Origin: Pseudoxanthomonas kaohsiungensis
GTDB lineage: Bacteria > Pseudomonadota > Gammaproteobacteria > Xanthomonadales > Xanthomonadaceae
NCBI RefSeq assembly: GCF_010211765.1
Contig: NZ_PDWO01000011.1
Span: 62,001 to 126,000 of the forward strand
Direction of reading: 5' to 3'
DNA: 64,000 nucleotides
The position numbers and the translations under genes were made by a program. The notes below the pieces were generated by a model. It saw only the letters and a program-made list of their open reading frames with translations, did no database searches and was not told the origin of the DNA. Shown in pieces: positions 54,285-62,893 of the stretch (position 1 is its first letter; each line of letters begins with the position of its first letter).

Positions 54285-55649
54285 ATGACTGCTGCAGACA
54301 CGGCCTCCACCCGGCTTGGCCGGCTCCGCTCGGCGCTGGCCGAATCGCCGCCGCTGCTGTGGTCGTTCGCGTACTTCTTCTGCCTGCTCAGCGGCTATTA
54401 CGTGCTGCGGCCGGTGCGCGAGGCGATGTCCGCCTCCCGCGACGTCGAGGCGATATTCCCGCCGGCGCTGATCACGTTCTTCGCCGATCGTGGCGTAGCC
54501 CTGGGCGAGTTCACCCTGCAGTTCATCTTCACCGCGGTGTTCGTGATCATGCTGCTGCTGCAGCCGGTGTACGGCTGGCTGGTCAGCCGTTTCCCGCGGC
54601 GGGTATTCCTGCCGGCGATCTACGTGTTCTTCATCGTCACGCTGCTGCTGTTCTACGCGATGTTCGACAGCGGCGTGGCGGGGCGCGGGCTGGCCTTCAT
54701 CCTCTGGATCACCGTGTTCAACCTGTTCGCGGTCGCCGTGTTCTGGAGTTTCATGGCCGACATCTACAGCAACGCCGAGGCCAGGCGCTACTACGGCTAC
54801 ATCGGTGCGGCAGGCACCTTGGGCGCGTTCCTGGGGCCGGTGCTGACCCACACCCTGGTCGAGCGGGTCGGCATTGCCAACATCATGCTGGTGTCGGCGG
54901 CGCTGCTGACGGTGTGCGTGGTGTGCATCGCGCGCCTGCGCCAGTACGCGGTGGCGCGCGAGGCCGAGCGCGGCCTGGCCAGCGGCGAGAAGCCGATGGG
55001 CGGGCAGATACTGGCGGGACTGAAGCTGGTGGCCAGCGAGCCGCTGCTGCGCTGGCTGGCGCTGCTGGTGGTGCTGGGCGTGGGCATCGGCACCCTGCTA
55101 TACAACGAACAGAACCGGATCGCGCGCATCGCGTTCGCCACCGACGAGGAGCGCGCCAAGTTCTTCTCGGCCCTGGACCTGGCGGTCAACTCGCTCACCC
55201 TGGTGGTGCAGCTGCTCGTCACCCGCGCGCTGATGTCGCGCTTCGGCATCGCCCCGGCGCTGCTGATCCCCGGCGTGGCGATCATCCTGGGCTTCTCGAT
55301 CCTGGCCGCCTCGCCGTTGCCGATGCTGGTCGCGGTGGTGCAGGTGTTCACCCGCGCCAGCGAGTTCTCGCTGGCCAAGCCGGCGCGCGAGACGATCTAC
55401 ACCCGGGTCGGGCGCGAATGGCGCTACAAGGCCGGGGCGGCGATCGACACCGTGATCTACCGCGGCGCCGACCTCACCTTCGTCTGGCTGCACAAGTTCC
55501 TGTCGGCGTTCGGCTCCAGCGCGGTGTTCGGCTTCGGCGTGCTGGTCGCCGGCATGATGACGTTCTCGGCGCTGCAGCTGCTGCGCCAGGAAAAGAAGTT
55601 GCCGGGGACGCGCGAAGCGGCCCCGGTCGCGGGTGCGGAGCCGGCCTGA
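54285..55649 (+). CDS. MFS/nucleotide exchange-like membrane transporter
   Basis: 454 aa from ATG 54285 (MTAADTASTRLGRLRSALAE), about twelve TM helices. The N-terminal SFAYFFCLLSGYYVLRPVRE is typical of proteins annotated as NTP/NDP exchange or MFS transporters in Xanthomonadaceae (relatives of the ADP/ATP carriers of obligate intracellular bacteria, but in free-living species of unknown substrate). Other segments: VFWSFMADIYSNAEARRYYG, IGAAGTLGAFLGPVLT, RASEFSLAKPARETIYTRVG, IDTVIYRGADLTFVWLHKFL. The frame to 54168 has no family similarity. Confidence 0.82.
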   Translation: MTAADTASTRLGRLRSALAESPPLLWSFAYFFCLLSGYYVLRPVREAMSASRDVEAIFPPALITFFADRGVALGEFTLQFIFTAVFVIMLLLQPVYGWLVSRFPRRVFLPAIYVFFIVTLLLFYAMFDSGVAGRGLAFILWITVFNLFAVAVFWSFMADIYSNAEARRYYGYIGAAGTLGAFLGPVLTHTLVERVGIANIMLVSAALLTVCVVCIARLRQYAVAREAERGLASGEKPMGGQILAGLKLVASEPLLRWLALLVVLGVGIGTLLYNEQNRIARIAFATDEERAKFFSALDLAVNSLTLVVQLLVTRALMSRFGIAPALLIPGVAIILGFSILAASPLPMLVAVVQVFTRASEFSLAKPARETIYTRVGREWRYKAGAAIDTVIYRGADLTFVWLHKFLSAFGSSAVFGFGVLVAGMMTFSALQLLRQEKKLPGTREAAPVAGAEPA

Positions 55650-55655
55650 GGCGCC

Positions 55656-56036
55656 TCAGGTCGACAGCAGCGGCAGCGCGAACAGCACGGCGCCGAGCAC
55701 GAAAAGCACGGTCAGCGCATGCACCAGCGCATGGTTGAGGCGCAGGAACATGGCTTGCTCGATCGTCCGGCCGATCCAGAAGACCACCATGAACCACAAC
55801 AGCGCCCGGCCCAGGGCGGTGCCGCGAAGCTCGACGGGGAACAGCAGGCAGGCCGTGCCGATGCCCATGAAGACATAGACCAGCCGCAGGTTGAGGATCT
55901 GGACGATCGCGCGGGTCGCCAGGCCGACCTTGGCCAACTCGCGTTTCCAGCCGAACAGGCGCCAGAACGCCAGGTGGAAGGCGGCGAAGGCGAAGCTGTG
56001 CAGGGCACAAAGCAGGAGCGGAAGGTCCTGGGTCAT
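55656..56036 (-). CDS. Small four-TM membrane protein of unknown function
   Basis: 126 aa. Four predicted helices: LLLCALHSFAFAAFHLAFWR, LRLVYVFMGIGTACLLFPVE, ALLWFMVVFWIGRTIEQAMF and ALTVLFVLGAVLFALPLLST. Conserved-looking FWRLFGWKREL and His/Arg pairs in the loops. I do not recognise a named family. It is convergent with the MFS gene, ends only 6 bp apart. Confidence 0.78.
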   Translation of the reverse strand: MTQDLPLLLCALHSFAFAAFHLAFWRLFGWKRELAKVGLATRAIVQILNLRLVYVFMGIGTACLLFPVELRGTALGRALLWFMVVFWIGRTIEQAMFLRLNHALVHALTVLFVLGAVLFALPLLST

Positions 56037-56123
56037 CGTGTCCTCGGTAGCGGCATCGGCTCGGGGAGGTGGCTGCGTCGGCGTCGGACGGATTCTTCGA
56101 TCGTGCCGGCGCGGCGGCCCGGT

Positions 56124-56603
56124 TCAGCCCTGCCGTGCCGGCCTGGGCGACACCCACATCGCGATGCGCGCGCGGAATACCGCCTCGCCGTCGCGGTCGC
56201 GCACCACCACCCCGACCGGCAGGTCGTAGCCTTCGGACGCTTCGACCAGCGGCACGTCGGGCGTGGCCACCGCGTGCATGGGTCCGTTGGCCTTCTTCAG
56301 GTACTCCACGGTCATGCCGCGCGGGATCCAGCGCATCGAGCCTGGCAGGCTGGCGTCGGTCATCACCCCGGCGACCAGCTCGGCCAGGTTGCACAACGCG
56401 ATCGCGTGGACCGTGCCGATGTGGTTGGTCACCTTGCGGCGGTGGCGGATGCGCGCCTCGCAGCGGCCCGGTTCGAGCCGGGTGATGCGCGGGGCGATGG
56501 TGGCGAAATACGGCGCCTTGAAGCACACCGCGCGCGAGAACAGCCAATCGCCGGCGGGCCAGCGCTGCAGGCGGTGCCAGGTGTCGAGCAGCCGGTTGGC
56601 CAT
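56124..56603 (-). CDS. Hotdog-fold acyl-CoA thioesterase-like protein (DUF4442)
   Basis: 159 aa from ATG 56603 (MANRLLDTWHRLQRWPAGDW). Hotdog strands: GRCEARIRHRRKVTNHIGTV, HAIALCNLAELVAGVMTDAS, LPGSMRWIPRGMTVEYLKKA, with the central helix NLAELVAGV. This matches the DUF4442/PaaI-like group, which often adjoins fatty-acid genes; fadE lies about 200 bp upstream on the same strand. A role in cleaving acyl-CoA intermediates is an inference. Confidence 0.82.
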   Translation of the reverse strand: MANRLLDTWHRLQRWPAGDWLFSRAVCFKAPYFATIAPRITRLEPGRCEARIRHRRKVTNHIGTVHAIALCNLAELVAGVMTDASLPGSMRWIPRGMTVEYLKKANGPMHAVATPDVPLVEASEGYDLPVGVVVRDRDGEAVFRARIAMWVSPRPARQG

Positions 56604-56644
56604 GGGAGCGTCCTGTGGTGGCGGTGGTGGATGCTGCGTGGAAC

Positions 56645-56720
56645 AGCAGCGGGGCAAGCCCCGCTCTACGACTCGGGGGGCCGCTCGCCGTCGATGCGTA
56701 GAGCCGGGCTTGCCCGGCTG
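56645..56720. repeat. Inverted REP pair (AGCGGGGC-type)
   Basis: Unit 1 (56645-56670) has AGCGGGGC-AA-GCCCCGCT; unit 2 (56698-56720), facing the other way, GTAGAGCCGGGCTTGCCCGG with a variant stem AGCCGGGC/GCCCGGCT. Both carry the GTAG/CTAC tail of the family. A second pair with the same core lies at 61026-61128. Confidence 0.8.
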
Positions 56721-56736
56721 CCACGCCATCGACATG

Positions 56737-56761
56737 AAAACGGCGGGCCGAAGCCCGCCGT
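56737..56761 (-). terminator. fadE intrinsic terminator
   Basis: On the minus strand ACGGCGGGC/GCCCGCCGT (9 bp, 4-nt loop) followed by TTTTC, 49 bp after the fadE stop. Confidence 0.85.
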
Positions 56762-56809
56762 CGAATTGTTGAAATGCCGTTCGCGGCGCGCGTGGCCCGG
56801 GCCGGTGGC

Positions 56810-59281
56810 TCAGGCCGCTTCGCGCGCGCCCGGGCGCGGCTGGTCGTAGTAGCTGGCCGCGCGCAGTTCGTGCGCGTCGAAGTCGTCGACGGTGATCGTC
56901 TCCAGGGTCAGCGCGCGCAGCTCTTCCAGCAGTTTGCGCTCCTCGGCGGTGATCACGCCCTCGGCCACGGCCTCGTCAAGCTGCGCGGGGAACTCGAGCG
57001 CCTCGATGCCCTTGGTCTTGAGCGCCTTGAGGAACTTGCGCTCGACCGGCTCGGCCTGCACGGCCTTGGCCAGGTAGCTGTCGATGCGGCCGCCCGGGTT
57101 GTTCGGGCACGGGGTCAGGAACACGCCCACGCCCAGGCGGTCGCGCGCCTCGTTGGGCGCCATCAGCAGCGAGGCCACGCGGTGGTTGAGGCGGTCGCCC
57201 GGGGCCTCGGCGCGACGGCCGAGCGGGAACACCAGCGCCCACAGCGCCCAGCCGACCGGCCGGATCGGGAAGTTGCGCAGCGCGTCGGACAGCGCGGTCT
57301 CGATCACGTGGAAGCTGTTGTACATGCTCCACGCCAGCAGCGGCTTGTCCGCTTCCGGCGCGCCTTCGTCGTGGTGGCGCTTGAGCACCGCACCGGCCAT
57401 GTACAGGTGGCTGAGCACGTCGCCCAGGCGGCCGGACAGCGATTCCTTGAACTTGAGCTTGCCGCCCAGCAGCAGCATGGACACGTCGGCCATCAGCGCC
57501 AGGTTGGCGGCGTAGCGGTCGAGCTTGCGGAAGAACGGACGGGTGTAGTCGTCGCCCGGGGCGCCGCCGAGCTTCGAACCGGTGATGCCGAACCAGAACG
57601 AACGGAACGCGTTGGAGATGCCGTAGCGCACGTGCCCGGACAGGCTCTCGTCGAAGCTGTCCAGCGCCGCGGCGCGGTCGGGTTCCTGCGCGGCCTTCAT
57701 CTCCTTCATCACCCACGGATGGCACAGGATAGCGCCCTGGCCGAAGATCAGCAGGCTGCGGGTCATGATGTTGGCGCCTTCCACGGTCACGCCGATCGGC
57801 GCAGCCTGCCAGGCGCGGCCGGCGAAGTTGCGCGGGCCGAGGATGATGCCCTTGCCGCCGATCACGTCCATCACGTCGGAGATGACTTCGCGGCCCATGT
57901 TGTTGCAGTGGTACTTGGCGATCGCCGACGGCACCGACGGCACGTCGCCGCGGTCCACCGCCGCGGCGGTGGCCTGCGACAGCGCGCTGATCGTATAGGC
58001 CTTGCCGCCGATCCGGGCCAGCGCTTCCTCCACGCCCTCGAAGCGGCCGATCGACAGGCCGAACTGCTTGCGGATGCGGGCATAGGCGCCGGTCACGCGG
58101 GCGCCGAACTTGGCGCCGCCCGAGGCGGTGGAGGGCAGGGTGATCGAGCGGCCCACGGCCAGGCACTCGTTGAGCATGTTCCAGCCCTTGCCGGCCAGTT
58201 CGGCGCCGCCGATCAGCTGGCTCAGCGGGATGAACACGTCGCGGCCGCGGATCGGGCCGTTCTGGAACGGCGAGTTCAGCGGGAAGTGGCGGCGTCCGAT
58301 CTCCACGCCGGCGGTATCCCGCGGCAGCAGCGCCAGGGTGATGCCGATGTCCTTGGTGTCGCCGATCAGCCCGTCCGGGTCGTACATGCGGAACGCCAGG
58401 CCGACCAGCGTGGCCACCGGGGCCAGGGTGATGTAGCGCTTGTCGAAGGTCAGCTTCACGCCCAGCACGTTGGCGCCGTTCCACTCTCCCTTGCAGACGA
58501 TGCCGAAGTCCGGGATCGAGGTGGCGTCGGAGCCGGCGAACGGGCCGGTCAGGCCGAAACACGGCACTTCCTGGCCGATCGCCAGGCGCGGCAGGTAGTA
58601 ATCCTTCTGTTCCTGGGTGCCGTAGTGGTTGAGCAGCTCGCCCGGGCCCAGCGAGTTGGGCACGCCCACGGTCGAGCTGACCACGCTGGAGACCGAGGCG
58701 ATCTTCTGGATCACCTTGTGGTGGGCCAGCGCCGAGAAGCCCAGGCCACCGTACTGCTTGGGGATGATCATGCCGAAGAACTTGTTCTTCTTGATGAAGT
58801 CCCACAGCTCCGGCGGCAGGTCGGCGTGGACGTGGGTGATTTCCCAGTCGTTGATCATCCTGCACAGCTCTTCGACCGGGCCATCGAGGAAGGCCTGCTC
58901 CTCGGCGGTGAGGCGCGGCTTGGGGTAGTTGAGCAGCATGTTCCAGTCCGGGTCGCCGGTGAACAGCTCGCCTTCGAAGCCCACCGAACCGGTTTCCAGC
59001 GCGATGCGCTCGGTCTGCGACAGCGGCGGCAGGATCCGGCGGAAGACATTGAGCAGCGGGGCGACGATCAGCGGCTTGCGGATCGCCGGGATCAGCAGCG
59101 GTACGGCGATGAGCGCCGACAGGATGCCGATCACCGCCACCGTCGGGCGATGGGCGCCCAGCAGCCAGCAGGCGACCAGGGCGACGGCCAGCAGCGCGGC
59201 CCAGCTGGCCAGCCGCAGCCGGTGGTAGGCGGCGAACCCGCCGATCAACAGGAAGGCCAGGATGGGCGCGGCAATGCTCAT
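56810..59281 (-). CDS. fadE: Acyl-CoA dehydrogenase FadE
   Basis: 823 aa (E. coli FadE 814), first step of fatty-acid beta-oxidation. Two N-terminal TM helices (APILAFLLIGGFAAYHRLRL, then WAALLAVALVACWLLGAHRP), then the dehydrogenase: FFGMIIPKQYGGLGFSALAH, VPCFGLTGPFAGSDATSIPD (FAD/substrate strand), GGKGIILGPRNFAGRAWQAA and PIGVTVEGANIMTRSLLIFG (catalytic region), plus a long C-terminal helical extension. Start MSIAAPILAF at 59281 shares ATGA with the hydrolase stop, so the two are coupled. Likely repressed by the divergent TetR protein. Confidence 0.96.
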   Translation of the reverse strand: MSIAAPILAFLLIGGFAAYHRLRLASWAALLAVALVACWLLGAHRPTVAVIGILSALIAVPLLIPAIRKPLIVAPLLNVFRRILPPLSQTERIALETGSVGFEGELFTGDPDWNMLLNYPKPRLTAEEQAFLDGPVEELCRMINDWEITHVHADLPPELWDFIKKNKFFGMIIPKQYGGLGFSALAHHKVIQKIASVSSVVSSTVGVPNSLGPGELLNHYGTQEQKDYYLPRLAIGQEVPCFGLTGPFAGSDATSIPDFGIVCKGEWNGANVLGVKLTFDKRYITLAPVATLVGLAFRMYDPDGLIGDTKDIGITLALLPRDTAGVEIGRRHFPLNSPFQNGPIRGRDVFIPLSQLIGGAELAGKGWNMLNECLAVGRSITLPSTASGGAKFGARVTGAYARIRKQFGLSIGRFEGVEEALARIGGKAYTISALSQATAAAVDRGDVPSVPSAIAKYHCNNMGREVISDVMDVIGGKGIILGPRNFAGRAWQAAPIGVTVEGANIMTRSLLIFGQGAILCHPWVMKEMKAAQEPDRAAALDSFDESLSGHVRYGISNAFRSFWFGITGSKLGGAPGDDYTRPFFRKLDRYAANLALMADVSMLLLGGKLKFKESLSGRLGDVLSHLYMAGAVLKRHHDEGAPEADKPLLAWSMYNSFHVIETALSDALRNFPIRPVGWALWALVFPLGRRAEAPGDRLNHRVASLLMAPNEARDRLGVGVFLTPCPNNPGGRIDSYLAKAVQAEPVERKFLKALKTKGIEALEFPAQLDEAVAEGVITAEERKLLEELRALTLETITVDDFDAHELRAASYYDQPRPGAREAA

Positions 59282-60231
59282 GGGTTTGCTCCGGTGACGG
59301 GCGCGTGCGCCCTTTGCACGGCGGAACTGCCGGTCCCCTCGGTCCGGTCCAGTTCCGCCAGGTATTCCAGCACGGTGGCGGTAAAGCGGTCGTTGTCGTC
59401 CCCGGCCAGCATATGCGTGGCGTCGGCCAGCTGCACGTGGCGGGCGTGCGGCGCCAGTTCGAGGAAATCGGCGACGGTGCGTTCGGACACCAGGTCGCTG
59501 CGGCCACCGCTGATCAGCAGGAGCGGGCAGCGCACCGCGCGGGTGGCCTGCGCGATGCCGTCCTGGTGCTGCTCGCTGTCGCGCGCCAGTTCGTCGACCA
59601 AGCGCGGATCCCAGTGCCAGCGCCAGCGGCCGTCGGACCCTTCGCGCAGCATCTCGCGCAGCGAACCGGGCGACCTGGCCGTGCCTGGTTCGCGGCGCCG
59701 GTGCGGCAGGTAGGCGGCGATGCGCTCGGCGGCGTGCTCCAGCGATTCGAAGCCTTCCGGGAAAGCGGTCATGAAGCCGAGGATCCGCTCCAGGCCGGCG
59801 CTTTCCCAGCGTGGGGTGATGTCGACCAGGACCATCGCACGGAACAGCCCCGGCCAGCGCGATTCGGCCAGCAGGCCGAACAGGCCACCCATCGAGGCGG
59901 CGACCAGCACCGGTGGCCGCGCCATCTCGCCGGCCAGCACGATCGTGTCGTCGGTGAACTGGTGCCCGGTGTAGGGATCGTCGCCCTTGTTGCGATCCGA
60001 GGCGCCGTGGCCGCGGGCGTCGAACGCCAGGCCGGCGTAGCCACGCGCGGCAAGGATGCCGGCGGTCGCCGACCAGGCCCGGCGGGTCTGGCCGAAGCCG
60101 TGGGCGTAGAGGATCGCGGGCGCTTGGCCGGGCATCGTCGCGCACGCATGCAGGCTTGCGGCCAGGCTCAATTCCGCGCCGGGCAGGCGAAGGTCGGTGA
60201 CCGACGGGCGATGGGAGGCGGCCAAGTCCAT
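59278..60231 (-). CDS. Alpha/beta hydrolase
   Basis: 317 aa from ATG 60231. Oxyanion loop AILYAHGFGQTRRAWSAT, then LAFDARGHGASDRNKGDDPY, nucleophile elbow VLVAASMGGLFGLLAES (A-S-M-G-G with catalytic Ser), late Asp in CPLLLISGGRSDLVSERTVA and His in LADATHMLAGDDNDR: a complete Ser-Asp-His triad. Probably an esterase or thioesterase, co-transcribed with fadE through the 4-bp overlap. The start codon lies inside the first TetR-type palindrome. Confidence 0.9.
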   Translation of the reverse strand: MDLAASHRPSVTDLRLPGAELSLAASLHACATMPGQAPAILYAHGFGQTRRAWSATAGILAARGYAGLAFDARGHGASDRNKGDDPYTGHQFTDDTIVLAGEMARPPVLVAASMGGLFGLLAESRWPGLFRAMVLVDITPRWESAGLERILGFMTAFPEGFESLEHAAERIAAYLPHRRREPGTARSPGSLREMLREGSDGRWRWHWDPRLVDELARDSEQHQDGIAQATRAVRCPLLLISGGRSDLVSERTVADFLELAPHARHVQLADATHMLAGDDNDRFTATVLEYLAELDRTEGTGSSAVQRAHAPVTGANP

Positions 60232-60281
60232 ACGAGATGGTATGGACGTCGCTTCCACAAAGTCAATACGAAGGCGTATGG
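60226..60281. promoter_or_regulatory. Two palindromic operators for the TetR-family regulator
   Basis: Site 1: GTCCATAC-GAGATG-GTATGGAC (perfect 8-bp arms, 60226-60247). Site 2: CAATAC-GAAGGC-GTATGG (60264-60281). Both follow CMATAC-N6-GTATGG, 36 bp apart centre to centre, between the fadE-hydrolase operon and tetR. A further half site GTATGG at 60367-60372 is 13 bp before the tetR start. Confidence 0.75.
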
Positions 60282-60384
60282 CGGTGCAGCATGAGGCCCA
60301 GTTTCGGCCCAAGCCGCTGACCGGTCACGGTTTCGCCGGCAACGGCGTACTGCAACGCACTGCGCCGTATGGTTAAATCCGGGC

Positions 60385-60978
60385 ATGACCACGACACCCG
60401 CTGTTCCGCCCACCCCCGCCCCCGCCCGCAGCGCGCGCCTGAGCGCTGCCGACTGGGCCCAGACCGCCCTGGACGTGATCGCCGAGCAAGGCGTGGCCGC
60501 GGTGGCGGTCGAGCCGCTGGCGCGCCGGCTGGGCGTCACCAAGGGCAGCTTCTACTGGCACTTCCCCTCGCGCGATGCGCTGCTGCAGGCGGCACTGGAA
60601 CGCTGGGAGGAGGTGGAGCAGGAGCAGGTGTTCGGCAGCCTGGAAGAAGTGCCGGATCCGCGCGAGCGCCTGCGCATGCTGTTCCAGCTGGTCGGCCACG
60701 AGACCAAGCCGCACGCGATCTACAGCGAGCTGCTCAAGGCCCTGGACCATCCTGCGGTCGGTCCGGTGATCCAGCGGGTGTCACAGCGGCGCCTGGAATA
60801 CCTGACCGCCTCGTTCCGCCAGGCCGGACTGGGCCGCAACGAGGCGCAGAACCGCGCGCGCCTGACCTACGCGGCCTATGTCGGGTTCCTGCAGTTGCGA
60901 CCGCACCAGCCGAAGATGACCCACGAAGAGTTCGAGGAGTACCTCGAGCACGTGATCAACACGCTGATCCCGGTCTGA
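60385..60978 (+). CDS. TetR-family transcriptional regulator
   Basis: 197 aa. N-terminal HTH: ARLSAADWAQTALDVIAEQG, VAAVAVEPLARRLGVTKGSF, YWHFPSRDALLQAALERWEE, the standard TetR recognition helix followed by the KGSFYWHF motif. Ligand domain is all-helical with hydrophobic pocket residues. It faces the hydrolase-fadE operon with paired palindromes between, so it is the likely local repressor, with an acyl-CoA or ester-derived ligand as possible inducer. Confidence 0.93.
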   Translation: MTTTPAVPPTPAPARSARLSAADWAQTALDVIAEQGVAAVAVEPLARRLGVTKGSFYWHFPSRDALLQAALERWEEVEQEQVFGSLEEVPDPRERLRMLFQLVGHETKPHAIYSELLKALDHPAVGPVIQRVSQRRLEYLTASFRQAGLGRNEAQNRARLTYAAYVGFLQLRPHQPKMTHEEFEEYLEHVINTLIPV

Positions 60979-61025
60979 GCCGCACGGCCCGACCGTAGGA
61001 GTCGGGCAGCCCACCGGCGGCGGCC

Positions 61026-61128
61026 GTAGAGCGGGGCTTGCCCCGCTGCTCTTCCCACCGATGCCGGTCGGCGGTTCTTCCGCCGGTTCCAGGCGTCGTG
61101 GAAAGCAGCGGGGCAAGCCCCGCTCTAC
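61026..61128. repeat. Inverted REP pair (AGCGGGGC-type), second copy
   Basis: GTAGAGCGGGGCTTGCCCCG (61026 on) and its inverted copy ending GCCCCGCTCTAC (61128), about 53 bp apart. The two units are exact reverse complements over 25 bases. Core identical to unit 1 at 56645. It lies between tetR and the convergent dipeptidase, in the usual intergenic position of such repeats. Confidence 0.85.
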
Positions 61129-61134
61129 GTGGGA

Positions 61135-62454
61135 TCAGGCGAACGCCGGGCGGGTCAGGTTGTCGGCCGCGCCGTCGGTGCAGAGCACCTCGTCCTCGAT
61201 GCGGATGCCGCCGTAGGGCCGGAATTCGTCCACGCGCGCCCAGTCGACGCTGGCGGCGTGGCCGTTCTTCCTGACCTCGTCGAGCAGCATGTCGATGAAG
61301 TACAGGCCCGGCTCGATGGTCACGACCATCCCCGGCTCGAGCACGCGGGTCATGCGCAGGTAGGGGTGGCCCTCCGGCCGGGCGATCGTGCCGCCGCGGT
61401 CGCTCGCGGCGAAGCCGGCCACGTCGTGCACCTGCAGGCCGATCGGGTGGCCCAGGCCGTGCGGGAAGAAGGCCGCGCTCACGCCGGTGGCCAGCGCCGC
61501 TTCCGGCGAGGCCTTGAGCACGCCGAAGTCCTTCAGGATGCCCATCAGCGACAGGTGCGCGTCCACGTGCAGCTGCCGGTAGTCGACCCCGGCGCGCACG
61601 CCGGCGCACATCGCCTGCTGCGCGGCATCGACCGCGTCGATCATCGCCTGGAACTCGCTGCCGCGGTCGGCCGCGTAGGTCCGGGTGATGTCGGCGGCGT
61701 AGCCGCAATGGCTGGCGCCGGCATCGATCAGGAAGCTCAGCGAGTGCGCCGGCGGGTCGCGGTCCAGCTCGGTGTAGTGCAGCACGGCGCCGTGCGTGTT
61801 GAGCGCGACGATGTTCTGGTAGGGCACCTCGGTGGCGTCCTGGCGCGCGGCCTCGCAGTACGCCATGTGGATGTCGAACTCGCCGGCGCCGGCGCGGAAC
61901 GCGCGCTCGGCGGCGCGGTGCGCATGCGCGGCCTTGCGCTGGGCCACGCGCATCAGCGCGATCTCGTAGGGGGTCTTGTACGAGCGCTGGTAGTGCAGGT
62001 AATCCAGCGCGGCAGCCGGGTTGTTCGGCACGTAGTCGCCCAGCGCGCTGTTGGCCTCGCCCAGGATCGCGCAGCGCGCGGCGGGGCCGGGCAGCAGCGG
62101 CAGCGCCTCTTCCGGGGTGCGGATCACGTGCACGTCCACGTGCTCGACCCACCAGCCCGACGGCGCGTCCGGCACCACGTGCCAGTAATCGAACGGCTGC
62201 AGGTAGACCAGCTTCGGCCGCTGCCCCGGCGTGTAGGCCAGCCAGCTGTCGGTGACGCGGGTCAGCGGCAGCCAGTGCTTGAAGTGCGGATTGACCGCGA
62301 ACGGATAGTCGCGGTCGTCGAACAGCTGGTAGTGCCGGCGGCCGCTGGGAATGAGCAGGTGGTCGTGCCCGCTGCGCGCCAGCGCCTCGTCGGCGCGCGC
62401 GCGCAGCGTGGCCAGGTGGTGCGGGTAGAGCGGGGCGGGGTCGACGATATGCAT
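61135..62454 (-). CDS. pepQ: Xaa-Pro dipeptidase (M24B)
   Basis: 439 aa (E. coli PepQ 443), start MHIVDPAPLYPHHLATLRAR. Creatinase/pita-bread fold with five metal ligands: two Asp in FLIDAGASHCGYAADITRTY, His in FPHGLGHPIGLQVHDVAG, Glu in VVTIEPGLYFID, Glu in YGGIRIEDEVLCT. Cleaves dipeptides with C-terminal proline; PepQ also hydrolyses some organophosphate esters. The longer frame to 62604 lacks similarity. A REP pair follows the stop. Confidence 0.95.
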   Translation of the reverse strand: MHIVDPAPLYPHHLATLRARADEALARSGHDHLLIPSGRRHYQLFDDRDYPFAVNPHFKHWLPLTRVTDSWLAYTPGQRPKLVYLQPFDYWHVVPDAPSGWWVEHVDVHVIRTPEEALPLLPGPAARCAILGEANSALGDYVPNNPAAALDYLHYQRSYKTPYEIALMRVAQRKAAHAHRAAERAFRAGAGEFDIHMAYCEAARQDATEVPYQNIVALNTHGAVLHYTELDRDPPAHSLSFLIDAGASHCGYAADITRTYAADRGSEFQAMIDAVDAAQQAMCAGVRAGVDYRQLHVDAHLSLMGILKDFGVLKASPEAALATGVSAAFFPHGLGHPIGLQVHDVAGFAASDRGGTIARPEGHPYLRMTRVLEPGMVVTIEPGLYFIDMLLDEVRKNGHAASVDWARVDEFRPYGGIRIEDEVLCTDGAADNLTRPAFA

Positions 62455-62542
62455 CAGCGGGTCCGGGAACGGAAACCGCGGATTCTGCCCGATCCGGCTC
62501 CAACCCGTGCTGAAAAACGCCCGCCCGCCCGCGCCGCTGGCG

Positions 62543-62893
62543 TCAGCCGGCGGCGGCTTCTTCCCCGGCGCGGACCCAGTCGCGGATATGCCCGCGCTGG
62601 TCATCGGAGATGGTGAGGAAACGGAACCCGCACCAGCTCTGCCCGGGGGTGTTGGCGTCGACCGACCACAACAGGTGCACGCCGACGTTCACCGGCGCGC
62701 CCATGCCGCGGGCGCCGAGGTGGAAACGCAGCTGGTAGAGCGCATCCTCGACCAGCGGCGCGGATGCGATCAGCAGCATGCCGCTCTCCGACAGGTTGCC
62801 GAGCTGGCCGATGATCTCGTCGGTCATCGTGTCGATCACCGGGATGCTCTCGGTGACGTGGCGGCGCGGCGCGCGGCGGGAATCGTGGATCAT
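62543..62893 (-). CDS. PilZ domain protein
   Basis: 116 aa. The c-di-GMP-binding arginines are in the opening segment DSRRAPRRHVTESIPVID, and the second box GNLSESGMLLIAS fits the D/N-x-S-x-x-G motif. The rest is a compact beta barrel (VNVGVHLLWSVDANTPGQSW, CGFRFLTISDDQRGHIRDWV). Its ATG overlaps the stop of the DUF1631 gene by 4 bp (ATGA), so both are made from one message and probably act together in c-di-GMP-linked control. Confidence 0.9.
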   Translation of the reverse strand: MIHDSRRAPRRHVTESIPVIDTMTDEIIGQLGNLSESGMLLIASAPLVEDALYQLRFHLGARGMGAPVNVGVHLLWSVDANTPGQSWCGFRFLTISDDQRGHIRDWVRAGEEAAAG

